From the NCBI GenBank assembly GCA_003242495.1, contig QGUO01000116.1, positions 1 through 9,444 of the forward strand: 9,444 nt of DNA, written 5' to 3'. Below are positions 1 through 6,427 of the stretch, piece after piece. This stretch comes from Pseudomonadota bacterium. GTDB taxonomy: Bacteria > Pseudomonadota > Gammaproteobacteria > Steroidobacterales > Steroidobacteraceae. Positions within the stretch are counted from its first letter, which is position 1. Every line of letters begins with the position of its first letter. The position numbers were made by a program, and so were the translations under genes. The notes below the pieces were generated by a model. That model did no database searches. It was given only the letters and a program-made list of their open reading frames with translations, and was not told the origin of the DNA.

Positions 1-365
1 CCCTCGGTCCGCGCCTGTCGCGTCAGGATGCGTGGCCCGATCCGCCCACGCGCCACCAGGTCCAGCGCGAACTGGCCGGCCAGGCTCCACACGGCGACCG
101 ACGGCGAGCTGCGCTCGAGCTGGGGCGCGGTGTAGGCTGCCAGGCGCGGCAACGCGTCCAGCAAGCCGAGCGAGACACCGGAAACGGCTTCGAAGCGTCC
201 CGCCGGCGTGAGGCAACGAACGCGCTCGGCCTGTCCGCTCGCGCCCAGCACCCCGCCCTCGACGCCCTCGCCCCAAAGAAACAGGCGCGGCCGCGTCGCG
301 TCGGGCAAGAACAGAAGGTGCTCGCGAAAATGTTCCGGACTGGGCACGGCAGTATCGACCTGCAA
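1..365 (-). CDS. Probable SNF2-type DEAD/DEAH helicase, N-terminal fragment (partial)
   Basis: The gene runs off the left edge, so only about 120 N-terminal residues are visible, and no helicase motif is among them. The reading frame contains RPRLFLWGEG followed about 80 residues later by VWSLAGQFALDLVARGRIGP. From memory, this pairing resembles the N-terminal accessory region (DUF3670-like) of bacterial SNF2/HelZ-type helicases, where an 'LWGE' segment precedes a helix reading 'ALELVARGR'. The call rests on that resemblance only. The start is uncertain: no ATG exists in frame, and the candidates are TTG at 365, GTG at 347 and a distant GTG at 533. TTG 365 was chosen because sequence upstream of it reads as cysteine/arginine-rich non-coding translation. 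A weak GAAG lies just before it. The gene is divergent from the cysteine synthase gene. Confidence 0.5.
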   Translation of the reverse strand, partial: MQVDTAVPSPEHFREHLLFLPDATRPRLFLWGEGVEGGVLGASGQAERVRCLTPAGRFEAVSGVSLGLLDALPRLAAYTAPQLERSSPSVAVWSLAGQFALDLVARGRIGPRILTRQARTE

Positions 366-456
366 CGCTTCGTGCCGTGCCGCTACGGCGGCATGGCAAA
401 CGTAGCAGACTACCCCTCGGGCACAGGGATGTCGAACGTGAAAACCCGCCGCGCAG

Positions 457-477
457 GTCGGGCGGCGCGCCGCCGAC
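457..477. repeat. GC-rich palindrome / potential hairpin
   Basis: GGCGGCGCGCCGCC at 461-474 is a perfect 14-base palindrome. The arms extend with GTC (457-459) and GAC (475-477) if the G at 460 is bulged. It lies about 95 bases upstream of the putative helicase start and 340 bases upstream of the cysteine synthase start. It could be a regulator site, an RNA hairpin or a by-product of high GC content. Confidence 0.4.
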
Positions 478-711
478 TGCGCGGCCTCGGTCGAGCGACA
501 CGGCCCCAGCTGACGCAGTGATGGCGCTTCCACGGGCGGGGCGCTGACACGGTGACGGGCGGAGCGCGGCGCCTGCAGCCATGCACGCCGCCGTGGTGCA
601 TTGCGCAGCCTGCCGCGCAGCGTGCACCCGGCAGCCTGTGGACCACGAACCCATCCGGATCAATCGCTGGCCGTCCATCGTTTCCAGGGCGCAACCCGCC
701 GTTCATTCCGG

Positions 712-740
712 TTGACAGCATGACCTGGGAGGCGCAAAAG
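712..740 (+). promoter_or_regulatory. Possible sigma70 promoter for the cysteine synthase fusion operon
   Basis: A consensus -35 hexamer TTGACA is at 712-717. With a 17-base spacer the -10 position (735-740) reads CAAAAG, a poor match to TATAAT, so the call is tentative. It would give a leader of roughly 65-70 bases before the ATG at 815. Confidence 0.25.
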
Positions 741-814
741 GCGCGTAGCACACAGGCGCTCCCGCCGCCCTCTTCCGCCGCCCGCTGCCGCCGGTCACCC
801 GCGAGGGTTTCGTC

Positions 815-2311
815 ATGGCCACTTACGAGAACATCCTCGGCACGATCGGCAGAACACCGACGGTGCGGATCGGCAAGCTCGCACCCGCACATGTCCGGCT
901 GTACGCGAAAGTCGAAGCATTCAACCCCATGGGCTCGGTCAAGGATCGCCTCGCGCTCGGCGTCATCGAGGACGCCGAGCGCAGCGGACAGCTCAAGCCC
1001 GGCCAGACGGTGATCGAGGCCACCAGCGGCAACACGGGGATCGGCCTGGCCATGGTGTGCGCCAGCAAGGGCTATCCCCTGGTGCTGGTCATGGCGGAGA
1101 ACTTCAGCGTCGAACGTCGCAAGCTCATGCGGTTCTTCGGCGCAAAAGTCGTGCTCACGCCGGCCGCCGCGAAAGGCAGCGGCATGCTCGCCAAGGCCGA
1201 GGAACTCGCCGAACGCCACGGCTGGTTCCTGTGCCGACAGTTCGAGAACGAAGCCAATGCGCGCATGCACGCCCGCACCACGGCGCGCGAAATCGTCGCG
1301 GACTTCGACGGCCAGCGCCTCGACTACTTCGTCACCGGCTACGGCACGGGCGGCACCCTCAAAGGCGTGGCCAGCGTGCTGCGCCAGGAACGTCCGCACA
1401 CCCGCATCATCGTCTGCGAGCCGGACAATTCACCGGTGCTGGCCAGCGGCCTGCCGCAGCCGCGCACCGACCAAGGGGGCCACGTCAGTCATCCGAGCTT
1501 CCGTCCCCATCTCATGCAGGGCTGGTCACCGGATTTCATACCCAAGCTCACCGCCGACGCGGTCGCCAACCGCTGGCTCGACGGTGTCCTGCCGATCAAC
1601 GGGGAGCGCGCGCTGCACATGGCGCACGAGCTCGCGCGCCAGGAAGGCATTCTCGCCGGCATCACCGGCGGCGCCACGCTTGCCGGCGCGCTCGACATCT
1701 GCGCACAGGCCGAGCCCGGCGCGACCGTGCTGTGCATGCTGCCCGACACCGGCGAGCGCTACCTGAGCACGCCCTTGTTCGCCGACGTGCCGGAGCAGAT
1801 GACCGACGAGGAGGTGGAGATCGCGCGCTCCACCCCGAGCTGTCGCTTCGACCGCCCGCCGCCCTCGCCCGCGCCGACGCCCGAGCCGGCCGAGGAGCCG
1901 GCGGTCAGCGCCGCATCGGCCGAAGCCGAGGCCTTCGTCGCACACGTGATCGCCGACCCCGCCCATCCGGTGGTGATGTTCGCTTTGCAGTGGTGCGAGT
2001 TCTGCTGGGCGGTGCGCCGCATGTTCGCCGCCTACGGCATCCCCTTTCAGTCCATCGATCTGGACAGTGTCGAATACCAGCGCGACGATCGCGGCGGCCA
2101 CATCCGCGCCGCCCTCAACCGGCGCACCCGGATGACGACCATTCCGCAGATTTTCGTTGCGGGCGAGCTCATCGGCGGCTGCACCGAGGTGTTCGACGCC
2201 TGGCGTCAGGGTCGTCTGCAGCAGCTGCTGTCGCGCAACGGCATCGCCCACGATCCGGGCAGCCAGCAGGATCCGGGCGCGTTCCTGCCCGGCTGGCTGC
2301 ATCCCCGTTGA
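815..2311 (+). CDS. Cysteine synthase (OASS) - glutaredoxin fusion protein
   Basis: This 498-residue protein joins a PLP fold-type II O-acetylserine sulfhydrylase (about 1-330) to a glutaredoxin domain (about 372-465). The synthase part has the PLP lysine K43 in GSVKDR, the substrate loop TSGNT (70-74), the PLP phosphate-binding loop GTGGT (177-181) and the C-terminal PDTGERYLST signature (310-319). A Pro/Glu/Ala-rich linker covers about 346-367. The glutaredoxin part has the redox pair C394/C397 in WCEFCW, the cis-proline TIP (P444) and the glutathione-site GGC (454-456). About 25 residues follow it. The family makes cysteine from O-acetylserine and sulfide; the glutaredoxin could reduce disulfides using glutathione. 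The ATG at 815 has GAGGG at 803-807 upstream. The DUF4242 gene follows after 44 bases. CysK and CysM cannot be separated with certainty, and an alternative sulfur donor or substrate is possible. Confidence 0.93.
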   Translation: MATYENILGTIGRTPTVRIGKLAPAHVRLYAKVEAFNPMGSVKDRLALGVIEDAERSGQLKPGQTVIEATSGNTGIGLAMVCASKGYPLVLVMAENFSVERRKLMRFFGAKVVLTPAAAKGSGMLAKAEELAERHGWFLCRQFENEANARMHARTTAREIVADFDGQRLDYFVTGYGTGGTLKGVASVLRQERPHTRIIVCEPDNSPVLASGLPQPRTDQGGHVSHPSFRPHLMQGWSPDFIPKLTADAVANRWLDGVLPINGERALHMAHELARQEGILAGITGGATLAGALDICAQAEPGATVLCMLPDTGERYLSTPLFADVPEQMTDEEVEIARSTPSCRFDRPPPSPAPTPEPAEEPAVSAASAEAEAFVAHVIADPAHPVVMFALQWCEFCWAVRRMFAAYGIPFQSIDLDSVEYQRDDRGGHIRAALNRRTRMTTIPQIFVAGELIGGCTEVFDAWRQGRLQQLLSRNGIAHDPGSQQDPGAFLPGWLHPR

Positions 2312-2355
2312 GTCCCGTTGATCCATCCACGGTGCACGCCAGAGGAGTGACCATC

Positions 2356-2658
2356 ATGCAAACCTTCGCCATTCTGCGCCGCAATGCCTGGCAGAACCCG
2401 GAAGAGCTCCAGCAGGCCGCCGAACGCTCGACGAAGATCGGCAACGAGGAAATGCCGGACGAGGTGCGTTGGATCCGTTCGTACGTGGTGCGCCACGACG
2501 ACGGCACGCTCGGCACGGTGTGCATCTACCAGGCGACCGGCGCAGACGCCATCGCGGAGCACGCCCGCCGCGCCGCGCTCAAGGCCGACGAGATTCTGCC
2601 GGTGGTCGACACCGTCGTGGTGCGCGAGGATCCGGCGCCGGCCGGACAGGCGGCCTAG
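2356..2658 (+). CDS. DUF4242 (SCO4226-like, possible metal-binding) small protein
   Basis: This 100-residue protein fits the DUF4242 family. It is a short ferredoxin-like alpha/beta domain beginning MQTFAILRRNAW, with a central VRWIRSYVVRHDDGTLGTVCIYQA and a C-terminal ADEILPVVDTVVV strand. The Streptomyces relative SCO4226 binds nickel, but most members have no known function, and nothing here proves metal binding. The start is set by AGAGGAG at 2341-2347, eight bases before the ATG at 2356; the longer open frame running back through the upstream gene is a shadow. It lies 44 bases after the cysteine synthase-glutaredoxin fusion on the same strand, so co-transcription is likely. Its role may be linked to sulfur or metal handling, but that is inference. 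Confidence 0.8.
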   Translation: MQTFAILRRNAWQNPEELQQAAERSTKIGNEEMPDEVRWIRSYVVRHDDGTLGTVCIYQATGADAIAEHARRAALKADEILPVVDTVVVREDPAPAGQAA

Positions 2659-2672
2659 GCGGCGTTCAGGCC

Positions 2673-2696
2673 GGCAGGCACGCGGCGCGTGCCGCC
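2673..2696. terminator. GC-rich hairpin in convergent spacer
   Basis: GGCACGC (2677-2683) and GCGTGCC (2687-2693) form a perfect 7-bp stem with a 3-base loop. Three more pairs (2673-2675 with 2694-2696) form if A2676 is bulged. It starts 15 bases after the DUF4242 stop. No T-tract follows on either strand, so it is a possible terminator or 3'-end hairpin, not a classic intrinsic terminator. Confidence 0.35.
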
Positions 2697-2737
2697 ACAC
2701 GTCACGCACGCCGCACCGCCTCGCCGGGTGCGCACGC

Positions 2738-2770
2738 GCGCCGGCGGTGTCGTGCAGGCCACGCCGGCGC
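2738..2770. repeat. 9-bp inverted repeat between convergent genes
   Basis: GCGCCGGCG (2738-2746) and CGCCGGCGC (2762-2770) are perfect complements separated by 15 bases. It sits between the DUF4242 stop and the dehydrogenase stop, 37 bases beyond the latter, and could end transcription from either side. No T-run is present. Confidence 0.35.
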
Positions 2771-2807
2771 ACCTTCCTGGTCGCGCCACGCAGCGCCGTC
2801 CGTTGCG

Positions 2808-3548
2808 TCAGCCGCGACCCACGAACGGCATCTTGGTCGCCATCACCGTCATGAACAGCACGTTCGCATCGAGCGGCAGGTTCGCCATGTAGCGCACCGC
2901 GTCGGCCACGTGCTGGACGTCGAAGGTGGGTTCCGGCTTGACGCTCAGATCCGCCTGCAAGGTTCCGTTGATCATCGGTGTGGCCATGTCGGTGGCGGTG
3001 TTGCCGATGTCGATCTGTCCGCAGGCGATGTCGTACTGACGCCCTTCGAGGGAGGTCGACTTGGTGAGCCCGGTCACCGCATGCTTGGAGGCCGTGTAGG
3101 CGATCATGTGCGGCCGCGGCGCGGAGGCGGATATCGAACCGTTGTTGATGATGCGCCCGCCGCGCGGCGACTGGCGCTTCATCAACCGGAACGCCGCCTG
3201 GGTGCACAGGAACATGCCCGTGACATTGGTGTCGATCACGCTGCGCCAGCGCTCGAGGGGCAAGTCCTCGAGCGGCATGGGGGGCGCGCCGGTGCCGGCA
3301 TTGTTGAACAACAGGTCGAGCCGGCCGAACTCGCGTTCGATATGCCCGAACAGCGCCGCCACGGACTGCTCATCGGTGACGTCCGTGACGACCGGGTGGC
3401 AGTGCTCCCCACCCTCGCGCGCCACCTCGTCCAGGCGCTCGCGCCGCCGGCCGGCGAGCACCACTCGATAACCATCGCTCGCCAGTGCGAGCGCCACGGC
3501 GCGACCGATGCCCGATCCGGCACCGGTCACCAATGCGATTTTCGTCAT
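2808..3548 (-). CDS. Short-chain dehydrogenase/reductase (SDR), classical type
   Basis: This 246-residue NAD(P)-dependent oxidoreductase has the classical SDR pattern. The Rossmann glycine motif TGAGSGIG is at 8-15, NNAG at 82-85, the structural N108 in DTNVTG, and the catalytic S138, Y151 and K155 in YTASK. The AGRRRER run after the second strand (from A32) suggests NADP(H) preference. The start is taken at ATG 3548, which has AGAGAA upstream; an in-frame ATG at 3560 would add four residues but has no ribosome binding site. It is the last gene of a three-gene unit, 27 bases after the isomerase-like gene. The substrate is not evident; the neighbour suggests a small hydroxy- or keto-acid or sugar acid, but this is inference. 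Confidence 0.9.
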   Translation of the reverse strand: MTKIALVTGAGSGIGRAVALALASDGYRVVLAGRRRERLDEVAREGGEHCHPVVTDVTDEQSVAALFGHIEREFGRLDLLFNNAGTGAPPMPLEDLPLERWRSVIDTNVTGMFLCTQAAFRLMKRQSPRGGRIINNGSISASAPRPHMIAYTASKHAVTGLTKSTSLEGRQYDIACGQIDIGNTATDMATPMINGTLQADLSVKPEPTFDVQHVADAVRYMANLPLDANVLFMTVMATKMPFVGRG

Positions 3549-3575
3549 CTGTTCTCTCATGCGTTCGATTCGGTG

Positions 3576-4388
3576 TCACGCCGCCGTGTTCGGCGGTTCG
3601 GCGCGTGACAGGTCGATCCCCAGGGCGGCGGTCCATGCGAGCCCTGCGTCCGTCTCGCCCCGCGGGTGGTATTCGCAGCCGACCCATCCGGCATACCCGA
3701 GCGCATCGAGCGCCCTGAAGACCGTCTTGTAGTCGAGCTCGCCCTCGTCGGGCTCGGCGCGATTCGGCACGGCCGCGATCTGCACATGGCCGATCATCGG
3801 CAGGTAGCGCTCGAGCTTGCCGAGCACGTCGCCCTCGGTGAGGGCCACGTGATACGCGTCGAATTGCAGCTTGACCCGCGGGCTCGCCAGTTCCCGTACG
3901 ATCGCGGCGGCCTGCTCCACGGTCGAATAGAAATACCCCGGATTGTCGCGCGGATTGAGCGGCTCGAGCAGGAGCGTGAGGTCCTCGTCGGCCACGCGCT
4001 GCACGGCGGCCGCCAGGTTCGCGAGCAGCGTGCGTCGTCCCGCCTCATAGCCCTCGGCCGGCAGATTGCCGGCCATGACATGAATGGCGCTCGCCCCGCA
4101 CGCCCTGCCGTACCGGCGCACCCGCTCGAAATCCTCGAGGAACGCCGCCTCGCGCCCCGGCTGTGCGCCCAGTCCCCGCTCGCCGCGCTCGAAGTCTCCG
4201 CGCGAGGTGTTGATGCCCAGAATGCGCAGGCCCTGGCGCCGGCAACGCGCCGCGACCTCGGCGGCCGGCACCTCGTACGGCCAGTGCATCTCGATGGCGC
4301 GAAAGCCGGCGCGCGCCGCGGCATCGATCCGCTCGAGCAGCGGACGATCCGGCCACAACAGCCCGATGTTGGCGGAGAACCTGGGCAC
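3576..4388 (-). CDS. Hydroxypyruvate isomerase-like TIM-barrel protein
   Basis: This 270-residue protein belongs to the xylose isomerase-like TIM-barrel superfamily and is closest in pattern to the hydroxypyruvate isomerase/2-oxotetronate isomerase group, usually about 258 residues. Conserved segments include FSANIGLLWPD at the N-terminus, EMHWPYEVP (33-41) and HVMAGN (103-108). The expected metal/active-site residues are E142 in EPLNPRDNPGYF, D177 and H180 in FDAYHV, Q203 in GHVQIA and E239 in GCEYHP. The family interconverts hydroxypyruvate and tartronate semialdehyde or related 2-keto sugar acids in the cytoplasm. The start is GTG at 4388, eight bases after the upstream hydrolase stop. AGGGA about 14 bases upstream is rather far, so translation may be coupled. 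No kinase or other tetronate-pathway genes are visible, so the true substrate is open. Confidence 0.88.
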   Translation of the reverse strand: MPRFSANIGLLWPDRPLLERIDAAARAGFRAIEMHWPYEVPAAEVAARCRRQGLRILGINTSRGDFERGERGLGAQPGREAAFLEDFERVRRYGRACGASAIHVMAGNLPAEGYEAGRRTLLANLAAAVQRVADEDLTLLLEPLNPRDNPGYFYSTVEQAAAIVRELASPRVKLQFDAYHVALTEGDVLGKLERYLPMIGHVQIAAVPNRAEPDEGELDYKTVFRALDALGYAGWVGCEYHPRGETDAGLAWTAALGIDLSRAEPPNTAA

Positions 4389-4396
4389 GGAACGGA

Positions 4397-5680
4397 TCAG
4401 GTCCCTGCCAGCGGCTCGAGCAGGGCCTGGTGGACCAGCGCCGGGAATTTCTCGCCGAGATCGGTCGGCCCGGGCAGCAATTGCAGCATCAGCACCATGA
4501 CCAGGCGCGCCTCGGGATCGATCCGGTAAGTCGTGCTATAGGCGCCGCCCCAGCCATGGGCGCCCGGCGCATCCATGCCGTTGGCGCCATAGCGCTCCAC
4601 GGTCTGAAAGCCGAAGCCGAAGCCGCGCCCGCCCGGCGCATCCTCGAGCTGATTGGTTCTCATCAGCGCCACGGTGCGCGGTGCCAGGATGCGTGCGCCG
4701 TCGAGCACGCCGTCGTTGCGGATCATTTCCAGGAAGCGCGCATAGTCGTGCGCCGTGGACAGCAGCCCGGCGCCGCCCGAGAAGCTCTTGCGCGGGCCCT
4801 CGAGGTAGTGGCCCTGTCCGCGCGCGCCCTCCGGGGCGCGCTCGATGGTGCCGTCGGCGCGCCGGGCATACACCACGGCGAGCCGCTCGCGCTTGTCCTC
4901 CGGCAGGAAGAAGTGCGTATCGCGCATCCCGAGCGGCTCGAAGAAGCGCGTGCGCAGGAACTCATCGAGCGACATGCCCGAGGCGCGCTCCACCACGCAC
5001 CCGAGCACGTCGGTGGCGTATCCGTACACGAAGCGCTCGCCGGGCTGCGCGGCGAAGGGCAGCGTGGCGAGCCGCTCCATGGTCTCGCACACGGGCTCGT
5101 CCTTGTCCGCGGTGTACCAGCCGAAGCCTGCCGCGGGACCGAGGCCTTGCGCCGCGTAGCGCTCGGCCAGGTGCGGCTCGGTGCCGTAGGAAATGCCGGC
5201 CGTGTGGGTGAGCAGGTCGCGAATGGTGATGGGCCGTACCGCGGGCACGGGCTTGCCGCCCGGCACCGCCACGGTGGTCTTGGCGAACCCCGGAATGAAT
5301 TCGCTCACCGGACCGTTCAGGCGCAGCTTGCCCTCTTCCATCAACGCGAGCACCGCCGCGCTGGTGAGCGCCTTGGTCTGCGAGGCGATCCGAAAAATGG
5401 TGTCCACTTGCATCGGGTCCCCGGCTTCCTTGTCACGCCAGCCCACGGCACGCTCGAACACCGGCTCACCATCACGCAGCACCAGCGCCACGGCGCCGGC
5501 GATACGCTCCTCGTCCACGTATTGCTGCAGCAATGCCTCGATGCGTGCAAGCCGCTCCGCGGAGAAGGCTTCGGGCGCGCTCGCCGTGGCCACCGACGCG
5601 CTGCCGGGCGTCGAGGGCGCGCATCCCGCAAATGTCAGACTCAGGGCGCACAAGGCTGCCAGCGAGATCCCCAGGCGCAT
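4397..5680 (-). CDS. Lipoprotein serine hydrolase, beta-lactamase/esterase fold
   Basis: This 427-residue exported enzyme has a lipoprotein signal with lipobox TFAGC, lipidated at C20, followed by a Ser/Ala/Pro-rich tether. The beta-lactamase-type domain (Pfam Beta-lactamase, class C/EstB-like) spans about 40-420. Seen motifs are SQTK (S100 nucleophile, K103 base), TIRDLLTHTAGISYG (152-166), YGYATDVLG (Y219 in the position of the family tyrosine) and HGWGG (375-379) in place of the KTG triad. These fit an esterase or peptide/amide hydrolase better than a true beta-lactamase. ATG 5680 is chosen because GAGGGGAG lies seven bases upstream and the signal peptide starts there; the open frame continuing back to 6391 is a shadow. 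It heads the operon with the isomerase-like gene and SDR. Its substrate is unknown. Confidence 0.92.
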   Translation of the reverse strand: MRLGISLAALCALSLTFAGCAPSTPGSASVATASAPEAFSAERLARIEALLQQYVDEERIAGAVALVLRDGEPVFERAVGWRDKEAGDPMQVDTIFRIASQTKALTSAAVLALMEEGKLRLNGPVSEFIPGFAKTTVAVPGGKPVPAVRPITIRDLLTHTAGISYGTEPHLAERYAAQGLGPAAGFGWYTADKDEPVCETMERLATLPFAAQPGERFVYGYATDVLGCVVERASGMSLDEFLRTRFFEPLGMRDTHFFLPEDKRERLAVVYARRADGTIERAPEGARGQGHYLEGPRKSFSGGAGLLSTAHDYARFLEMIRNDGVLDGARILAPRTVALMRTNQLEDAPGGRGFGFGFQTVERYGANGMDAPGAHGWGGAYSTTYRIDPEARLVMVLMLQLLPGPTDLGEKFPALVHQALLEPLAGT

Positions 5681-5774
5681 GTTCGGTCTCCCCTCTTCTT
5701 TGGTGTGTGTCCTGCGCGATGCCCGGTTCCCCGGTACCGCTCTGTTCGTCCGCGCCCCTCGGCCGTTCGTGCGC

Positions 5775-5795
5775 CACGATGTCGCGTGCATCGTG
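5775..5795. promoter_or_regulatory. 7-7-7 inverted repeat, candidate operator or leader hairpin
   Basis: CACGATG (5775-5781) and CATCGTG (5789-5795) are perfect inverted arms around a 7-base spacer. The site lies roughly 15-40 bases after the start point expected from the TACAAT box at 5825-5820. That position suits a repressor site or an RNA stem in the leader of the hydrolase operon. Neither regulator nor ligand can be deduced. Confidence 0.4.
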
Positions 5796-5819
5796 TCACG
5801 CAACGGGCGCGACGGCGCG

Positions 5820-5848
5820 ATTGTAGCGGACCGGCTGCCTGGTCGGTG
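5820..5848 (-). promoter_or_regulatory. Candidate promoter for the hydrolase-isomerase-SDR operon
   Basis: Read on the minus strand, TACAAT at 5825-5820 matches the -10 consensus at five of six bases. With a 17-base spacer the -35 position reads CACCGA, a poor match, so activation by another factor may be needed. The implied leader to the ATG at 5680 is about 130 bases. Confidence 0.35.
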
Positions 5849-5925
5849 CCGTGACAGGCCGGGTGCAGTGGCGCGAACCGCCTGCTGCGCCAGCCGCTGA
5901 TCGCGCGAGCGGTCGCGGCGGTCGA

Positions 5926-6426
5926 CTAGGTGAAGCCGATCCAGCGGCCGAAGGCGACCACGCCGATCCAGATGGCGAGCGAGGCGCCGCCTGCCAGACG
6001 CGCCGCGACCGGCAGCGCCGGTCCGGTGTCCCAGCGCTCGATGGTGCGCGCGGTCACCCGGTGAAACACCAGCAGGTTGATCAACGCCAGGCCCAGCAGC
6101 GCCGACTTCCACAGGAAGGGTACGTTGGTGGCGTAATGCAGGGCCTGTGAAACGAACATCAGTGCGCCCGTGATCGCCGCGCCGATGAAGGCCACCCAGG
6201 TGAACGGCAGGATCTCGGCCAGCAGACGGGTGACCGGGCGCTCGCGCGAGGCCACCCCGAGCAGCCGCAGATCGACCACAGCGATGGTGCCCACCAGCAG
6301 CGCGATGGCGAGCACATGCAGGCTTTCCACCCAGGGAAACAGCAAGGGGCTTTCGCGCACGGCGGCCGCGATACGCGTCTCCTCGAGCCACAACAGGAAG
6401 GGTTCGATGCGGGTGTAGACGTCCAT
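5926..6426 (-). CDS. DUF6644-type four-helix membrane protein, copy A
   Basis: This 166-residue protein has about four hydrophobic segments (roughly 33-57, 72-92, 104-122 and 145-165) and no signal peptide, so it should sit in the inner membrane. I recognise the pattern as the DUF6644 family, whose function is unknown. Histidines at or near membrane segments are H37 (ESLHVLAIA), H97 and H122; they could bind heme or metal, but no family evidence is available to me. ATG 6426 is chosen because GGGGAGG lies just upstream, inside the preceding gene; a longer in-frame ORF to 6513 is not needed. It begins one base after the stop of copy B, so translation is probably coupled. The two copies share LHxLAIA, LRxxG and a WIGVVAFGRWI-like C-terminus. 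Confidence 0.8.
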   Translation of the reverse strand: MDVYTRIEPFLLWLEETRIAAAVRESPLLFPWVESLHVLAIALLVGTIAVVDLRLLGVASRERPVTRLLAEILPFTWVAFIGAAITGALMFVSQALHYATNVPFLWKSALLGLALINLLVFHRVTARTIERWDTGPALPVAARLAGGASLAIWIGVVAFGRWIGFT

Positions 6427-6427
6427 G

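Larger units (their letters stand above)
366..814. other. Gene-free divergent spacer
   Basis: This 449-base stretch separates the divergent helicase fragment and the cysteine synthase fusion. Open frames exist on both strands, but their translations are arginine-, cysteine- and proline-rich and resemble no family I know, so I read none as a gene. It holds a GC-rich palindrome at 461-474 and a perfect TTGACA hexamer at 712-717. Promoters for both flanking genes should lie here, but I see no strong -10 box for either. Confidence 0.6.
5681..5925 (-). other. Leader/intergenic region upstream of the lipoprotein hydrolase operon
   Basis: This 245-base gap lies between the second DUF6644 stop and the hydrolase ATG. 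It contains a TACAAT box on the minus strand (5825-5820), a 7-bp inverted repeat (5775-5795) and a strong GAGGGGAG ribosome binding site just before 5680. No credible gene is present on either strand. Confidence 0.6.

Noticed and set aside
429..521. 30-residue arginine-rich plus-strand ORF after AGGG
   Set aside because: It is very short, has biased composition, spans the GC palindrome, and has no spacing between the purine run and the ATG.
366..533. Upstream extension of the helicase-like frame with a CYVCH (CxxCH heme-like) motif
   Set aside because: The translation is irregular and cysteine/arginine-rich without signal peptide or other cytochrome features; a single CxxCH is expected by chance.
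410..1399. 329-residue minus-strand open frame opposite the cysteine synthase
   Set aside because: It lies mostly antisense to a gene with all catalytic motifs, and its translation is His/Arg/Ala-rich with no recognisable family; a high-GC shadow.
1057..2355. Long plus-strand open frame leading into the DUF4242 gene
   Set aside because: It overlaps the cysteine synthase fusion in another frame and is arginine-rich; only the part from the ATG at 2356 has a ribosome binding site and family signature.
2206..3207. 333-residue minus-strand open frame across the DUF4242 gene and the SDR 3' half
   Set aside because: It conflicts with two well-supported genes and has no family signature.
2469..3608. 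379-residue plus-strand open frame opposite the SDR gene
   Set aside because: It is antisense to an SDR with complete motifs, and its composition is typical of a shadow frame.
4430..5854. 474-residue plus-strand open frame opposite the lipoprotein hydrolase
   Set aside because: The opposite strand encodes a complete serine hydrolase with signal peptide; this frame is His/Arg/Gly-rich with no domain.
5681..6391. Upstream extension of the hydrolase frame to give a 664-residue protein
   Set aside because: The lipoprotein signal and strong ribosome binding site place the start at 5680; the extension runs through the DUF6644 copy A gene in another frame.
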